A stretch of 64,000 nucleotides of DNA, from positions 57,883 to 121,882 of the forward strand of contig NZ_LZSG01000042.1 of the NCBI RefSeq assembly GCF_001665395.1, written 5' to 3'. The notes below the pieces were generated by a model. It worked only from the letters and a program-made list of their open reading frames with translations, was not told the origin of the DNA and ran no database searches. Shown piece by piece: positions 52,603 through 61,287 of this stretch (position 1 is its first letter; the number at the start of each line of letters is the position of its first letter). Source of the DNA: Mycobacterium sp. 1164966.3. GTDB lineage: Bacteria; Actinomycetota; Actinomycetes; Mycobacteriales; Mycobacteriaceae. The position numbers and the translations under genes were made by a program.

Positions 52603-53892
52603 GTGGACAGCAATGGCACCATAGGTGACGTGAGTACTCACCAGCTGCCCTTGCATACCCCCGGGCATCATCGGCAGCGAGCCTTCGCGCAGTCGTCCAA
52701 GCTGCAGGATGTTCTCTACGAAATCCGCGGACCGGTGCACGCGCACGCCGCACGGCTGGAGGCTGAGGGGCACCGCATCCTCAAGCTCAACATCGGCAAT
52801 CCGGCACCGTTCGGCTTCGAGGCACCCGATGTGATCATGCGCGACATGATCCAGGCACTGCCCTACGCGCAGGGGTATTCGGATTCCCAGGGCATCCTGC
52901 CGGCGCGGCGTGCGGTGGTCACCCGTTACGAACTCGTCGACGGCTTCCCCCGGTTCGACGTCGACGATGTCTACCTGGGCAACGGGGTCTCCGAACTGAT
53001 CACGATGACGCTGCAAGCGCTGCTCGACAACGGCGACCAGGTGTTGATTCCCTCGCCGGACTACCCGCTGTGGACGGCGTCGACCTCACTCGCGGGCGGC
53101 ACGCCCGTGCATTACCTGTGCGACGAGACCCAGGGCTGGCAGCCCGATATCGCCGACCTGGAATCGAAGATCACCGAGCGCACCACGGCGCTGGTCGTCA
53201 TCAACCCGAACAACCCCACCGGCGCCGTATACAGCAGCGAAATCCTTTGCCAGATGGTCGATTTGGCACGCAAGCATCAACTGCTACTGCTGGCCGACGA
53301 GATCTACGACAAGATCCTCTACGACGACGCCAAGCACATCAGCGTGGCCACCGTGGCCCCAGACATGTTGTGCCTGACCTTCAACGGCCTGTCCAAGGCC
53401 TATCGGGTCGCCGGCTACCGGGCCGGCTGGCTGGCGATCACCGGTCCGCAGGACCACGCCAGCAGCTTCATCGAAGGCATCAACCTGTTGGCCAACATGC
53501 GCTTGTGCCCGAATGTCCCTGCGCAGCATGCCATTCAGGTAGCGCTCGGTGGCCACCAGAGCATCGAGGATCTGGTGCTTCCCGGTGGCCGGCTGCTCGA
53601 ACAACGCGACGTGGCCTGGAGCAAGCTCAACGAGATTCCTGGAGTGTCGTGCGTCAAACCCGAGGGTGCGCTGTATGCGTTTCCTCGGCTGGACCCCGAG
53701 GTGTACGACATCGCCGACGACGAGCAGCTGGTACTCGACCTGCTGCTGTCGGAGAAGATCCTGGTCACTCAGGGCACCGGATTCAATTGGCCGGAACCCG
53801 ATCACCTGCGCATCGTGACGCTGCCGTGGGCTCGCGACCTCGCGGCCGCCATCGAACGGCTGGGCAACTTCCTGGCCAGCTACCGACAGTAG
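52603..53892 (+). CDS. aspC: Class I/II aminotransferase, AspC/alanine-aminotransferase-like
   Basis: 429 residues from GTG 52603, the length annotated for Rv0337c. NPNNPTGAVYS, LLLADEIYDKILYD and NGLSKAYRVAGYRAGW (PLP lysine in SKAYR) are the class I aminotransferase motifs. It moves amino groups between glutamate, aspartate/alanine and keto acids. A GTG at 52630 is an alternative start. It follows etfD after 40 bp, as in H37Rv. Confidence 0.93.
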   Translation: MDSNGTIGDVSTHQLPLHTPGHHRQRAFAQSSKLQDVLYEIRGPVHAHAARLEAEGHRILKLNIGNPAPFGFEAPDVIMRDMIQALPYAQGYSDSQGILPARRAVVTRYELVDGFPRFDVDDVYLGNGVSELITMTLQALLDNGDQVLIPSPDYPLWTASTSLAGGTPVHYLCDETQGWQPDIADLESKITERTTALVVINPNNPTGAVYSSEILCQMVDLARKHQLLLLADEIYDKILYDDAKHISVATVAPDMLCLTFNGLSKAYRVAGYRAGWLAITGPQDHASSFIEGINLLANMRLCPNVPAQHAIQVALGGHQSIEDLVLPGGRLLEQRDVAWSKLNEIPGVSCVKPEGALYAFPRLDPEVYDIADDEQLVLDLLLSEKILVTQGTGFNWPEPDHLRIVTLPWARDLAAAIERLGNFLASYRQ

Positions 53893-53902
53893 GGAGAGCG
53901 CC

Positions 53903-54457
53903 GTGGCGGCGACAGACTGGAGCAAACCCGCTGCGATGGCCATCCCCAAGGACGGCTACTTTGAGCTCGAGCGCGGCAGGTACGGACCGGTTTTCCCGAG
54001 AACGCCTGCCTGCTACGGGTTTTCGATCATCGCCAAGGTCAAGGAAGGCCGCGAAGAGGCCATCCGCGCTTACGGCAAGCAGATAGAAGAGGCGATCGCG
54101 GCAAGCCCGGAGGTGCTCGCGCCGCTGCGGCTGCACTATCTGCGCTGGGTGCTGTTCGACGTCGGCTCAGGCCTGCATTTCCAGTATCAAGGCATTTTCG
54201 ACACCGACTTCGACAAGTACACCGAGGATGCGGTGGCCTTGTTCAGCCAGACCGGCATCACGACTGTGTTCACCAACCTGGAGGGCTTCCCCGAGGACTG
54301 GAAGGAGAACCCTGCCGCGTTCGCGAAATTCGTACGCGAACACCAATTTCCAAGCTTTCTTGAGTACGGCGAGTACCCCTATGTCACGGCTGACGAGATC
54401 AAGAAAGCGTTACGGCTCAAGTCCGCGTTCTCGGACATGCTCGACCAGATGCAATGA
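53903..54457 (+). CDS. Conserved hypothetical, first gene of a DyP-peroxidase-like operon
   Basis: 184 residues from GTG 53903 behind GGGAGAG. YGFSIIAKVKEGREEAIRAYG and LHYLRWVLFDVGSGLHFQYQGIFDTDFDKYTEDA suggest a ferredoxin-like alpha+beta barrel of the kind used in DyP and chlorite-dismutase folds. No haem ligand is evident. It is followed after 15 nt by the DyP-like gene. I recall no equivalent in H37Rv. Function unknown; a partner or assembly factor of the peroxidase is conceivable. Confidence 0.65.
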   Translation: MAATDWSKPAAMAIPKDGYFELERGRYGPVFPRTPACYGFSIIAKVKEGREEAIRAYGKQIEEAIAASPEVLAPLRLHYLRWVLFDVGSGLHFQYQGIFDTDFDKYTEDAVALFSQTGITTVFTNLEGFPEDWKENPAAFAKFVREHQFPSFLEYGEYPYVTADEIKKALRLKSAFSDMLDQMQ

Positions 54458-54472
54458 CTCAAGCGGGTACCG

Positions 54473-55789
54473 ATGCTTGAACTCGACGACATCCAGCACA
54501 TCCTGCTGACCCGCACGCCGGCGATGACCGGACGCTACGAATTCTTGTCCTTCGACGATCCCGCCGGTGGACGCGCCTGGTTGACGGAGCTGCTGGATCG
54601 GGTTTCCTCAGCCGCGGACGCACGGTCCACGATGGACAGCTCCGAACGCTGGATCACGCTGGCATTCACCTGGAACGGACTGAAAGCGCTTGGTGTGCCT
54701 GGCGACTCGCTGGCGAGCTTCCCTCAGGAATTCCGGGAGGGAATGGCCGCCAGGGCCGACATACTGGGCGACACCGGCGCCGGCCATCCCGACAACTGGG
54801 TAGGCGGCCTTGCCGGCGAGGATCTCCACGCGATCGCAATCCTGTTCGCCCGTACCGAGGCCGAGCACCGCCGGTGCACCAACGAACACGACAAGCTGGT
54901 GGCCCGGTGCACCGGCGTGCGCACCCTGTCATTTCTGGACCTGAACGCCACACCTCCGTTCAACTACGCGCACGACCATTTCGGCTACCGCGACCGAATG
55001 TCCCAACCGGTCATCGAGGGCTCCGGCGAACAACCCACACCCGGATCGGGCGAGCCACTCAAAGCTGGCGAATTCATCCTCGGCTATCCCGACGAGGACG
55101 GGTCGACCGCCAATTTGCCGCAGCCGGACGTGCTTTCACGCAATGGCAGTTTCCTCGCCTACCGGCGGCTGCAGGAGCATGTCGGCGTGTTCCGCGAGTA
55201 TCTGCGCCAGCACGCCGATACGCCCGACGAAGAGGAGCTGCTGGCTGCCAAGATTATGGGGCGCTGGCGCAGCGGGGCCCCACTTGTGCTCAGCCCCAAG
55301 CAGGACGATCCGGAACTTGGCGCAGATGCCATGCGCAACAACGACTTCAACTACCAGCAGATGGACCCGCATGGCTACGCGGTGCCGTTGGGTTCGCACA
55401 TCCGGCGTCTCAACCCTCGCGATACCGCGGTGAACATGAACCGGCGCAGGATGATCCGTCGCGGCGCCACCTACGGTCCGGCCTTGCCGGGGGGCGCACC
55501 AGACGACGGCGTGGACCGTGGCATTGCCGCGTTCATCATCTGCGCCAGCCTGGTGCGCCAGTTCGAGTTCGCTCAGAACGTGTGGATCAACGACCGCAAC
55601 TTCCACGAACTCGGCAACGAGCGCGACCCTATCTGCGGCAACCAAGACGGCACACTCGAGTACAAGATCCCTAGCCGGCCCATCCGAAAGGTTCTCAAGG
55701 GGCTGCCCGCCTTCACCACGCTCAAGGGCGGTGCCTACTTCTTCTTGCCTGGGCTGAACGCGCTCCGCTACCTCGCCACACTCAGCTAA
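54473..55789 (+). CDS. DyP-type peroxidase-like haem protein with altered GxxDG motif
   Basis: 438 residues. FGYRDRMSQPVIEG corresponds to the FGxxDGxSQP signature of dye-decolorising peroxidases, with the catalytic Asp kept but the second Gly replaced by Arg. SHIRRLNPRD carries the proximal haem His, and RRGATYGPAL the distal Arg region. So haem binding is likely. No signal peptide was seen. Peroxide-dependent oxidation is expected but the Arg next to the catalytic Asp could change it. Middle gene of a three-gene operon. Confidence 0.78.
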   Translation: MLELDDIQHILLTRTPAMTGRYEFLSFDDPAGGRAWLTELLDRVSSAADARSTMDSSERWITLAFTWNGLKALGVPGDSLASFPQEFREGMAARADILGDTGAGHPDNWVGGLAGEDLHAIAILFARTEAEHRRCTNEHDKLVARCTGVRTLSFLDLNATPPFNYAHDHFGYRDRMSQPVIEGSGEQPTPGSGEPLKAGEFILGYPDEDGSTANLPQPDVLSRNGSFLAYRRLQEHVGVFREYLRQHADTPDEEELLAAKIMGRWRSGAPLVLSPKQDDPELGADAMRNNDFNYQQMDPHGYAVPLGSHIRRLNPRDTAVNMNRRRMIRRGATYGPALPGGAPDDGVDRGIAAFIICASLVRQFEFAQNVWINDRNFHELGNERDPICGNQDGTLEYKIPSRPIRKVLKGLPAFTTLKGGAYFFLPGLNALRYLATLS

Positions 55790-55798
55790 GGAAGTGCC

Positions 55799-56815
55799 AT
55801 GAGCGCATTGCCGCCGGCCCGCACCTACAACCAAAACCATGTTGCGCGCAAGCACACTCCGGGTCGGCGGCGCATCAGCATCTACTGGACGTGGAGCTAT
55901 CCCTGGGAGGCCCAGCGAGATCAGACGGAGCTGTACAACCGCTTCTCCACTCTGACCGAAGTTCGCAACGCGTTGTGGCCACAGTACGAAACACCCGAGT
56001 ACGACGAAGCGCATTTCCTGCAGGGCATCGCCGGAACGCTGGAGCTGTTCCACCGTTCGGCGCTGGCGTTCCAGGGCCTGGCCGGCGAAGTGACCGGCCA
56101 CCCGGTCGCGGTCTTCCAGCGCATCGACCAGGCCGGCTACCGGCTTCCGATCGACGAGCGGATCCTGGCTGACACCGACACTCTCATGGTGTTCGGGCTC
56201 GACCATCTGCTCTCTGAACAGGAAGCCGCTCCCGACGAAATCAGCGCCATCCGGCGATGGCTGCAACGGGAGGGCACCTGCCTGCTACTCGCTCCACACC
56301 ACGACGTCGGCTGCACCGACGACCTTGCCCAGCGGCAAGTGGAATACCAGCACCACGGTGACCCGCTGGTGCCGCGCCAGCAGCGATTCGGCCGGTACAC
56401 CCGCTCGTTGATGCGCGCCCTCGAGGTGCCCGTCGAAAACAAATGGGGACTGCGTCCCGCAGTCGACGAGGCCACCAAAGACATTGCGGCCTTGACTATG
56501 TCGCGCGACCTCGACGACCTCGGCTTACTCGCGAACGTCACCACCTTCAACTTCCACCCACACCTACCTCACTACGAACTCACGGCACCGGAAAGCGATG
56601 CCCTTCGCGTGCTTGGGCGGCAACGCATAGAGCCAAGCCGCCCCCATCCGTTCACCGCCGCCGGCGACACGGAGTTCAACGCGCTGATCTGGATGCCGCC
56701 GACGGGCAGCCGAGCCGGTGACATCCTCCTCGTCGATTCCACCCACTTCACCACGCTGTTCGGCGGCACCGACAGCCTCAAGAATTTCTGGCGCAACCTA
56801 GCGTCGATGAGGTAG
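55799..56815 (+). CDS. Unknown protein with GATase/ThuA-like core, third gene of the DyP-like operon
   Basis: 338 residues starting 9 nt after the DyP-like stop, behind AAGGA. The segment DTLMVFGLDHLLSEQEAAPDEISAIRRWLQREGTCLLLAPHHDVG resembles the flavodoxin-like core of ThuA or class I glutamine-amidotransferase-like proteins, without a visible nucleophilic Cys. Many His residues occur (HHDVG, YQHHGD, FHPHLPHYEL), which could bind metal. I do not recognise the family. Strict spacing suggests it acts with the haem peroxidase. Confidence 0.65.
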   Translation: MSALPPARTYNQNHVARKHTPGRRRISIYWTWSYPWEAQRDQTELYNRFSTLTEVRNALWPQYETPEYDEAHFLQGIAGTLELFHRSALAFQGLAGEVTGHPVAVFQRIDQAGYRLPIDERILADTDTLMVFGLDHLLSEQEAAPDEISAIRRWLQREGTCLLLAPHHDVGCTDDLAQRQVEYQHHGDPLVPRQQRFGRYTRSLMRALEVPVENKWGLRPAVDEATKDIAALTMSRDLDDLGLLANVTTFNFHPHLPHYELTAPESDALRVLGRQRIEPSRPHPFTAAGDTEFNALIWMPPTGSRAGDILLVDSTHFTTLFGGTDSLKNFWRNLASMR

Positions 56816-56823
56816 CGACGAAA

Positions 56824-57690
56824 TCAGTTGCGTTCCAGTAATTGCAACAGGTAGCGACCGTAGCCGGACTTGACCAAGCTGTTCGCACGTCGCGCCAGCT
56901 GTCCGTCGTCGATCCAGCCGTTGCGCCACGCCACCTCCTCGGGGACGCTGACCTTCAAGCCCTGCCGTCGTTCCAAAGTGCGGACGTAGTCGCTGGCATC
57001 AAGCAGTGAGTCGAAGGTGCCGGTGTCCAGCCATGCCGTCCCCCGGGCAAGCACCTCGACGGTCAGTCGTCCCTGGTTGAGGTAGCTCTGGTTGACCTCG
57101 GTGATCTCGTACTCGCCGCGCGCCGATTTGCTCAAACCGCGGGCAATCTCGATCACGTCGTTGTCATAGAAGTACAGGCCCGGCACTGCGTAGTTGGATT
57201 TCGGGGTGGCGGGTTTTTCCTCCAGCGAGAGCGCTGTGCCGTCGGAGCTGAATTCGACGACGCCATAGGCGGACGGGTCCGCCACCCAGTAGGCGAAAAT
57301 TGCTCCGCCACAAACGGATTGAAAGCGGGCCAGACTGGTCCCCAGGCCGGGGCCGTAGAAAATGTTGTCGCCCAACACCAACGCCACCGAGTCGGTGCCA
57401 ATATGGTTGGCGCCGAGGACAAAAGCCTGCGCCAGGCCTTCGGGGTGATCCTGCGTCGCATAGCTGATGTTCACTCCGAATTGCGCGCCGTCGCTCAAAA
57501 GCCGTTGAAAGCCGGGCGCGTCATGGACGGTGGTGATCACCAGAATGTCGCGGATGCCGGCCATCATCAGCGTGGACAACGGGTAGTAGACCATCGGCTT
57601 GTCGTAGACGGGCAGCAATTGCTTGCTGATTCCCATCGTGATCGGGTAAAGCCGGGTGCCCGAGCCGCCGGCCAAGATGATTCCGCGCAT
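56824..57690 (-). CDS. rmlA: Glucose-1-phosphate thymidylyltransferase
   Basis: 288 residues. GIILAGGSGTRLYPITMGIS is the nucleotide-binding start; KQLLPVYDKPMVYYPLSTLM, LVLGDNIFYG and WLDTGTFDSLLDAS complete the RmlA signature. It makes dTDP-glucose from dTTP and glucose-1-phosphate, the first step to dTDP-rhamnose, the linker sugar between arabinogalactan and peptidoglycan. CAGGAATC precedes the ATG. Order Rv0332-Rv0333-rmlA is as in H37Rv. Confidence 0.96.
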   Translation of the reverse strand: MRGIILAGGSGTRLYPITMGISKQLLPVYDKPMVYYPLSTLMMAGIRDILVITTVHDAPGFQRLLSDGAQFGVNISYATQDHPEGLAQAFVLGANHIGTDSVALVLGDNIFYGPGLGTSLARFQSVCGGAIFAYWVADPSAYGVVEFSSDGTALSLEEKPATPKSNYAVPGLYFYDNDVIEIARGLSKSARGEYEITEVNQSYLNQGRLTVEVLARGTAWLDTGTFDSLLDASDYVRTLERRQGLKVSVPEEVAWRNGWIDDGQLARRANSLVKSGYGRYLLQLLERN

Positions 57691-57705
57691 TTGATTCCTG
57701 ACGCC

Positions 57706-58080
57706 TCAATCCACCGCGTCGGCTTCGGTGAGCTCGGTGGCCGCCAGCGCCGCCGACAAGTCCTCGTGACGGAACACCGCGGTGACGTGGTCATGCACCA
57801 CCCGGAAAGCCGACGCCGCGGTCCTGACGGCACCGGGGTCGTCGCGGCTGGTGATCTTCTGCTCGACGACGACGACGCCGTCGTGCACGAACATCCGGCC
57901 CAGCTCCGCCGTTGTATCGAGCGAGGCGGCCCACTTGCGCAGCGCCTGATGTCCTTGCACGGCTCCGTGCGCATCGCCGATGTCGATGTCGTCACTGGAC
58001 AGTGCCACCAAGGTGTCGAGGTCGGCGGAGTTGAGCGCGTCGTGCCACGCCAGCACGGTGGCGATCTCCGATGTGGTCAT
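57706..58080 (-). CDS. SnoaL/NTF2-like protein (Rv0333 homologue)
   Basis: 124 residues, equal to the annotated Rv0333. VLAWHDALNSADLDTLVALSSDDIDIG is the typical start of SnoaL-like folds; the cavity is lined by later strands (GRMFVHDGVVVVEQKIT). Ligand unknown. ATG 58080 is used; it lies 7 nt behind a TAATTT box. Confidence 0.8.
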   Translation of the reverse strand: MTTSEIATVLAWHDALNSADLDTLVALSSDDIDIGDAHGAVQGHQALRKWAASLDTTAELGRMFVHDGVVVVEQKITSRDDPGAVRTAASAFRVVHDHVTAVFRHEDLSAALAATELTEADAVD

Positions 58081-58087
58081 GGTGTGC

Positions 58088-58093
58088 AAATTA
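58088..58093 (-). promoter_or_regulatory. -10 box TAATTT (minus strand), leaderless layout
   Basis: On the minus strand TAATTT ends 7 nt before the ATG at 58080, an internal promoter for the SnoaL-like gene and perhaps rmlA. Confidence 0.5.
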
Positions 58094-58104
58094 CCGTGCG
58101 ACGT

Positions 58105-58860
58105 CTACAGAGGCGTGCGGTCCAGCCACTTTTGCCAGACGGCGTCGTCGCCGAACATCTCGATGCCCGTGTCGGCGATCGAGATTCGGCGCAGCAGAGC
58201 CAACAGCAGCTCGGTGGCGCCGCCGCGCAGCGCAACGGTGGCTTTGCCGTGTTCGTGCGACCAGGTGATCGCGCCGTCGGAGACACCGATCGTCCATTCA
58301 CCCGGCTCGGTCAAGCCGGGGTCGGTGGCGTGCAGGTGAATCGTCTCGCCGTCCTCGAGCGGCAACGACGCCCCGTCACTTCCGGCCTGAACCGCCACGC
58401 GCTCAAGCCATTCGGTGATCCCGTCAGCAGCAACGTCGGCGTCCAGCGTGAAGTCGCTGCCGACCGCGATCGCGGCGTCGGCTCGGTGTACGGCGGCCTC
58501 GTGCAGGCGGCGCCGGATCCACCAGTTCGCCGGGCGCGACCCGAGGAAGGTCCACACGGGCGTTTCCACGCCCACTTGCTCTACGGCGTCGACCAGCCGC
58601 TGCGCGCCGCCGTGCAGCCAGGAGATCGCGTCGGCGCGCTCCGGCGGTGGTTTGCCGCCTTCGACGCTGCGGAAATCGAGGAATTCGTCACGCCTTTCGC
58701 GGACGATCTGCGCCGCCCAGCGGTCTCCGCGTCCGACGTGACGGAACAATTGATCGAGGGTCCAGCCCGGGCATGTCGGCACCGGCGTCGAGGGATCGGC
58801 GTCGCGGATCAGGTCGCCGAAGGCGCGAGTCTGCTCGAGATAGGCCGACGCGAAGTCCAC
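58105..58860 (-). CDS. Mycothiol-dependent maleylpyruvate isomerase-family protein (Rv0332 homologue)
   Basis: 251 residues. The N-terminal four-helix DinB/MDMPI domain shows CPGWTLDQLFRHVGRGDRWAA (metal-binding His) and RRRLHEAAVHRADA (HxxxH-type pair); the C-terminal domain is an SCP2-like fold. Family members are mycothiol-dependent isomerases or transferases; the substrate is unknown. GTG 58860 has a TAACCT box 6 nt upstream. Confidence 0.82.
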   Translation of the reverse strand: MDFASAYLEQTRAFGDLIRDADPSTPVPTCPGWTLDQLFRHVGRGDRWAAQIVRERRDEFLDFRSVEGGKPPPERADAISWLHGGAQRLVDAVEQVGVETPVWTFLGSRPANWWIRRRLHEAAVHRADAAIAVGSDFTLDADVAADGITEWLERVAVQAGSDGASLPLEDGETIHLHATDPGLTEPGEWTIGVSDGAITWSHEHGKATVALRGGATELLLALLRRISIADTGIEMFGDDAVWQKWLDRTPL

Positions 58861-58866
58861 GCGGTC

Positions 58867-58872
58867 AGGTTA
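58867..58872 (-). promoter_or_regulatory. -10 box TAACCT (minus strand), leaderless layout
   Basis: TAACCT on the minus strand ends 6 nt before the GTG at 58860 and probably starts the leftward three-gene unit ending with rmlA. Confidence 0.5.
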
Positions 58873-59022
58873 CCCGCGGGATTGTCAACGATTGAAAGTC
58901 CGTCAACACACCGCGGCTGGCACCGCGCCAAGAATTTCTTGAGCAACTGACCAGTGCTGCCGTCGATCCTCTTCCCATGCACCCGGCCGCTACCGTGGCT
59001 GCCGACAACGAAAGTTTGGAAC

Positions 59023-59331
59023 ATGTCACCATTGACCATCTTCGGGCTTGTCTGGCTCGGATTCGGCCTTCTCAGCATCGCGATAGCGGTCCGGAAGAAA
59101 CTGAACGTCTTGCCGTGGATACTGTTCGGCCCGGTATTCGGTTTCGTCGGCGTCATTATGGTGCTGCACGTGGCAGAGGCAAAAATGTTCGCCGGCAGCT
59201 GGTCAGCTGACGGGTCGACCTACTACGGGGCCGGTTTCGGCGGTTACGCCGACGGCGGCATCGGCTTCAGCGGCGGCCACCACGGCGGGGGCTGCGGTTT
59301 CGACAGCGGGAGCCACAGCGGCTTCTGCTGA
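59023..59331 (+). CDS. Small membrane protein with Gly/His/Cys-rich tail
   Basis: 102 residues. Two membrane helices (IFGLVWLGFGLLSIAIAV and WILFGPVFGFVGVIMVLHV) are followed by an exposed tail rich in Gly, Tyr, His and Cys (GGHHGGGCGFDSGSHSGFC at the end). The His/Cys pattern could bind a metal. Start ATG 59023 lies behind GAAAG. Family not recognised. Confidence 0.65.
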   Translation: MSPLTIFGLVWLGFGLLSIAIAVRKKLNVLPWILFGPVFGFVGVIMVLHVAEAKMFAGSWSADGSTYYGAGFGGYADGGIGFSGGHHGGGCGFDSGSHSGFC

Positions 59332-59350
59332 CCGATCGCAATGACGAGAA

Positions 59351-59857
59351 TCACCCCAACTGGTACGACTCCCGCGACACCCGAAAGAAGTGCCCGGTGC
59401 TGGAGTCGGTGCACGTCATCCCCGCAGGCTCGCTGTCACACGTGATGGTGCCGAGCGATCGCGTCTGGCCATAGGCGAGCGGAGGCCAGCTGCCGAACCC
59501 GGAACCGATCGCCGAGTAGGTACACGTGACGTAGGCCGCCTGCCCCTGGTCGAGCCGAAAATCGCGACCCAAGTCCGATCCGGGCGGGCACGCTGCGCCG
59601 TTCTGATCCCTCGCCGCCCCGGGTTCGACCGCGTAGGTGTGATCCCCGATCTGACACAAAGCGATGGGCAGCTTGGCGTCTTGGCCGTTGAGGATGCACC
59701 GGATACTTCCCGACGGGGACGCGAACTGCTGGTAGGTGTCGTCGGCCCGGGCGGTCGTCGCACTCGCAACAACGACAGCCGATGCCGCAACGCCGACGGC
59801 CACGCCAATAGCCGACTCGATCAATTGGTCTGCGCTAATCCCCACGTCGACAATCAT
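59351..59857 (-). CDS. Secreted protein with Cys-paired domain
   Basis: 168 residues from ATG 59857. A signal peptide (IGVAVGVAASAVVVASATT, cleavage near ARA-D) precedes a domain with six cysteines, ending TITCDSEPAGMTCTDSSTGH and FFRVSRESYQLG. The same type of ending is found in the fragment at 43754 and, loosely, in the lipoprotein at 43027. It is a mycobacterial exported family of unknown function. A TTG at 59884 would be a longer alternative. Confidence 0.75.
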   Translation of the reverse strand: MIVDVGISADQLIESAIGVAVGVAASAVVVASATTARADDTYQQFASPSGSIRCILNGQDAKLPIALCQIGDHTYAVEPGAARDQNGAACPPGSDLGRDFRLDQGQAAYVTCTYSAIGSGFGSWPPLAYGQTRSLGTITCDSEPAGMTCTDSSTGHFFRVSRESYQLG

Positions 59858-59927
59858 GCGCTGGCCCACATCGCCGACACGCAACTTTCAGCTAGTCATC
59901 TCGTCCCGCCCCGCGGATGATGGGTCC

Positions 59928-60587
59928 ATGGCCGCTCCGCAGTTTGTCGTCACGTTCCGAGGTGGGGAGGTGGGTCGCTACGAGACAGCCGACCGGGCGA
60001 TGGCCGCGGCGCGGTCGGTAATCGATGCCGAGGTGGCTTCCCGGATCGGCGCGGGCGACCGCGAGCCCGGTGAACTGCCGCGTATCGAATGGCAACCACC
60101 GCGTGTGCCCTTCCCGTTCGACGCGGTCGCCTATTGGCGCCAGCGCACTCAGTCCCAACCGCGCGATGTCGAGCCGGCCCCGTCTGCCCCACCGACAGCC
60201 GCGCAGACCTCCAAAATCTCTCTGCAGGATCTGGGCATCGCCGGCGAAGAGTCCCGGCCATTGCGGCGCCAGGACCGCTTGCAGAGCGACCGTCCCCCGG
60301 CTCCGGTGCAAAGTGGTCCCCCGCCGCAGCGACCGGTTCAGCAGCCACAACCAGTTCAGCAGGCACAGCCGGCGCCGCCGCGCCGGCCGGCCCAGCCGCA
60401 ACAGCCGGTTCCGCCGCCACAGCCGGTCCCCATGCACGGCGACCCTCAGCGGGTGAGCCCGGCTCCGCCGCCGCTGCCACCCATGCCCGACGATCCTCAC
60501 TGGGCGCCCCAAAATCCGCAGCCGGAGCAGGAGCCGCAGCACGGCAAGCGGCGCTGGTTCGGCAAGAAGCGTGACCGCTCCGAGTGA
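59928..60587 (+). CDS. Hypothetical protein with Pro/Gln-rich C-terminal half
   Basis: 219 residues. The first 75 residues form a small globular part (FVVTFRGGEVGRYETADRAM, AAARSVIDAEVASRIGAG) that looks like a DUF2188-like fold. The rest is low-complexity Pro/Gln with a basic end (KRRWFGKKRDRSE). No membrane segment. Divergent from the secreted protein. Function unknown. Confidence 0.65.
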   Translation: MAAPQFVVTFRGGEVGRYETADRAMAAARSVIDAEVASRIGAGDREPGELPRIEWQPPRVPFPFDAVAYWRQRTQSQPRDVEPAPSAPPTAAQTSKISLQDLGIAGEESRPLRRQDRLQSDRPPAPVQSGPPPQRPVQQPQPVQQAQPAPPRRPAQPQQPVPPPQPVPMHGDPQRVSPAPPPLPPMPDDPHWAPQNPQPEQEPQHGKRRWFGKKRDRSE

Positions 60588-60620
60588 GCCCGCCCGATGC
60601 ACGAAAGTCCGGTAACGCCG

Positions 60621-60626
60621 TAACGT
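60621..60626 (+). promoter_or_regulatory. -10 box TAACGT, leaderless layout
   Basis: TAACGT ends 7 nt before the ATG at 60634. Confidence 0.55.
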
Positions 60627-60633
60627 CTCATCC

Positions 60634-61278
60634 ATGCGCACCCACGGTTGGGGCGGCGCCACGCCCGCGAGCGATGACGAGGCGATCGAACGCATCCTCG
60701 ATGCCGCGAGCGACGCCATCGACGAACGCGGCGCCGACATCCGGATAGCCGATGTGGCACGGACGCTGGGCGTATCCCGGCAGACGGTCTACAACTACTT
60801 TCCTGGAACCAGCAGTCTGCTCGAGGCCGCGGCCACCCGGTCGGCGATGCGGTTTGTGCAACGGCTGACCGAACACCTGGCGCATATCAGCGATCCGGTC
60901 GATGCGCTGGTGGAGTGTTTGGCGTACAGCCTGGAATGGCTGCCCGGCGACAAACACGTCCAGCTGATGCTGGTGCACGACTTCACCAAGGCGTCGACCG
61001 GGGTCACCTCGGAGATGGGCTTCAAATTCGGGCACGCGCTGCTGGCCGGGCTGGACGTCGACTGGGCGCAACTCGGCCTGCTGGCCAGCGACCTCGACGA
61101 CCTCGTCGAGTACTTGTTGAGAATTCTGCAGTCCTTCATGATCGACCCCGGGCGGCCGCCGCGCACCGGCGAAGTGCTCCGCGCCTATTTACGCCGCTGG
61201 GTCACGCCCGTGCTGATCGCCGAGACCTCCGAACGACGGCTTGACGCTGTCGGCAGGCTGTCGAGCCGATTGAGGTGA
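60634..61278 (+). CDS. TetR-family regulator (Rv0328-like)
   Basis: 214 residues. The helix-turn-helix IRIADVARTLGVSRQTVYNYF lies at residues 33-53. The ligand domain is not classified. Location between rmlA and udgA and length resemble H37Rv Rv0328. No palindrome was found in its short upstream region. Ends 9 nt from the convergent udgA stop. Confidence 0.83.
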   Translation: MRTHGWGGATPASDDEAIERILDAASDAIDERGADIRIADVARTLGVSRQTVYNYFPGTSSLLEAAATRSAMRFVQRLTEHLAHISDPVDALVECLAYSLEWLPGDKHVQLMLVHDFTKASTGVTSEMGFKFGHALLAGLDVDWAQLGLLASDLDDLVEYLLRILQSFMIDPGRPPRTGEVLRAYLRRWVTPVLIAETSERRLDAVGRLSSRLR

Positions 61279-61287
61279 ACGCCCGTG

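Noticed and set aside
54473..55789. Encapsulin cargo role for the DyP-like protein
   Set aside because: No encapsulin gene and no C-terminal cargo peptide are seen.
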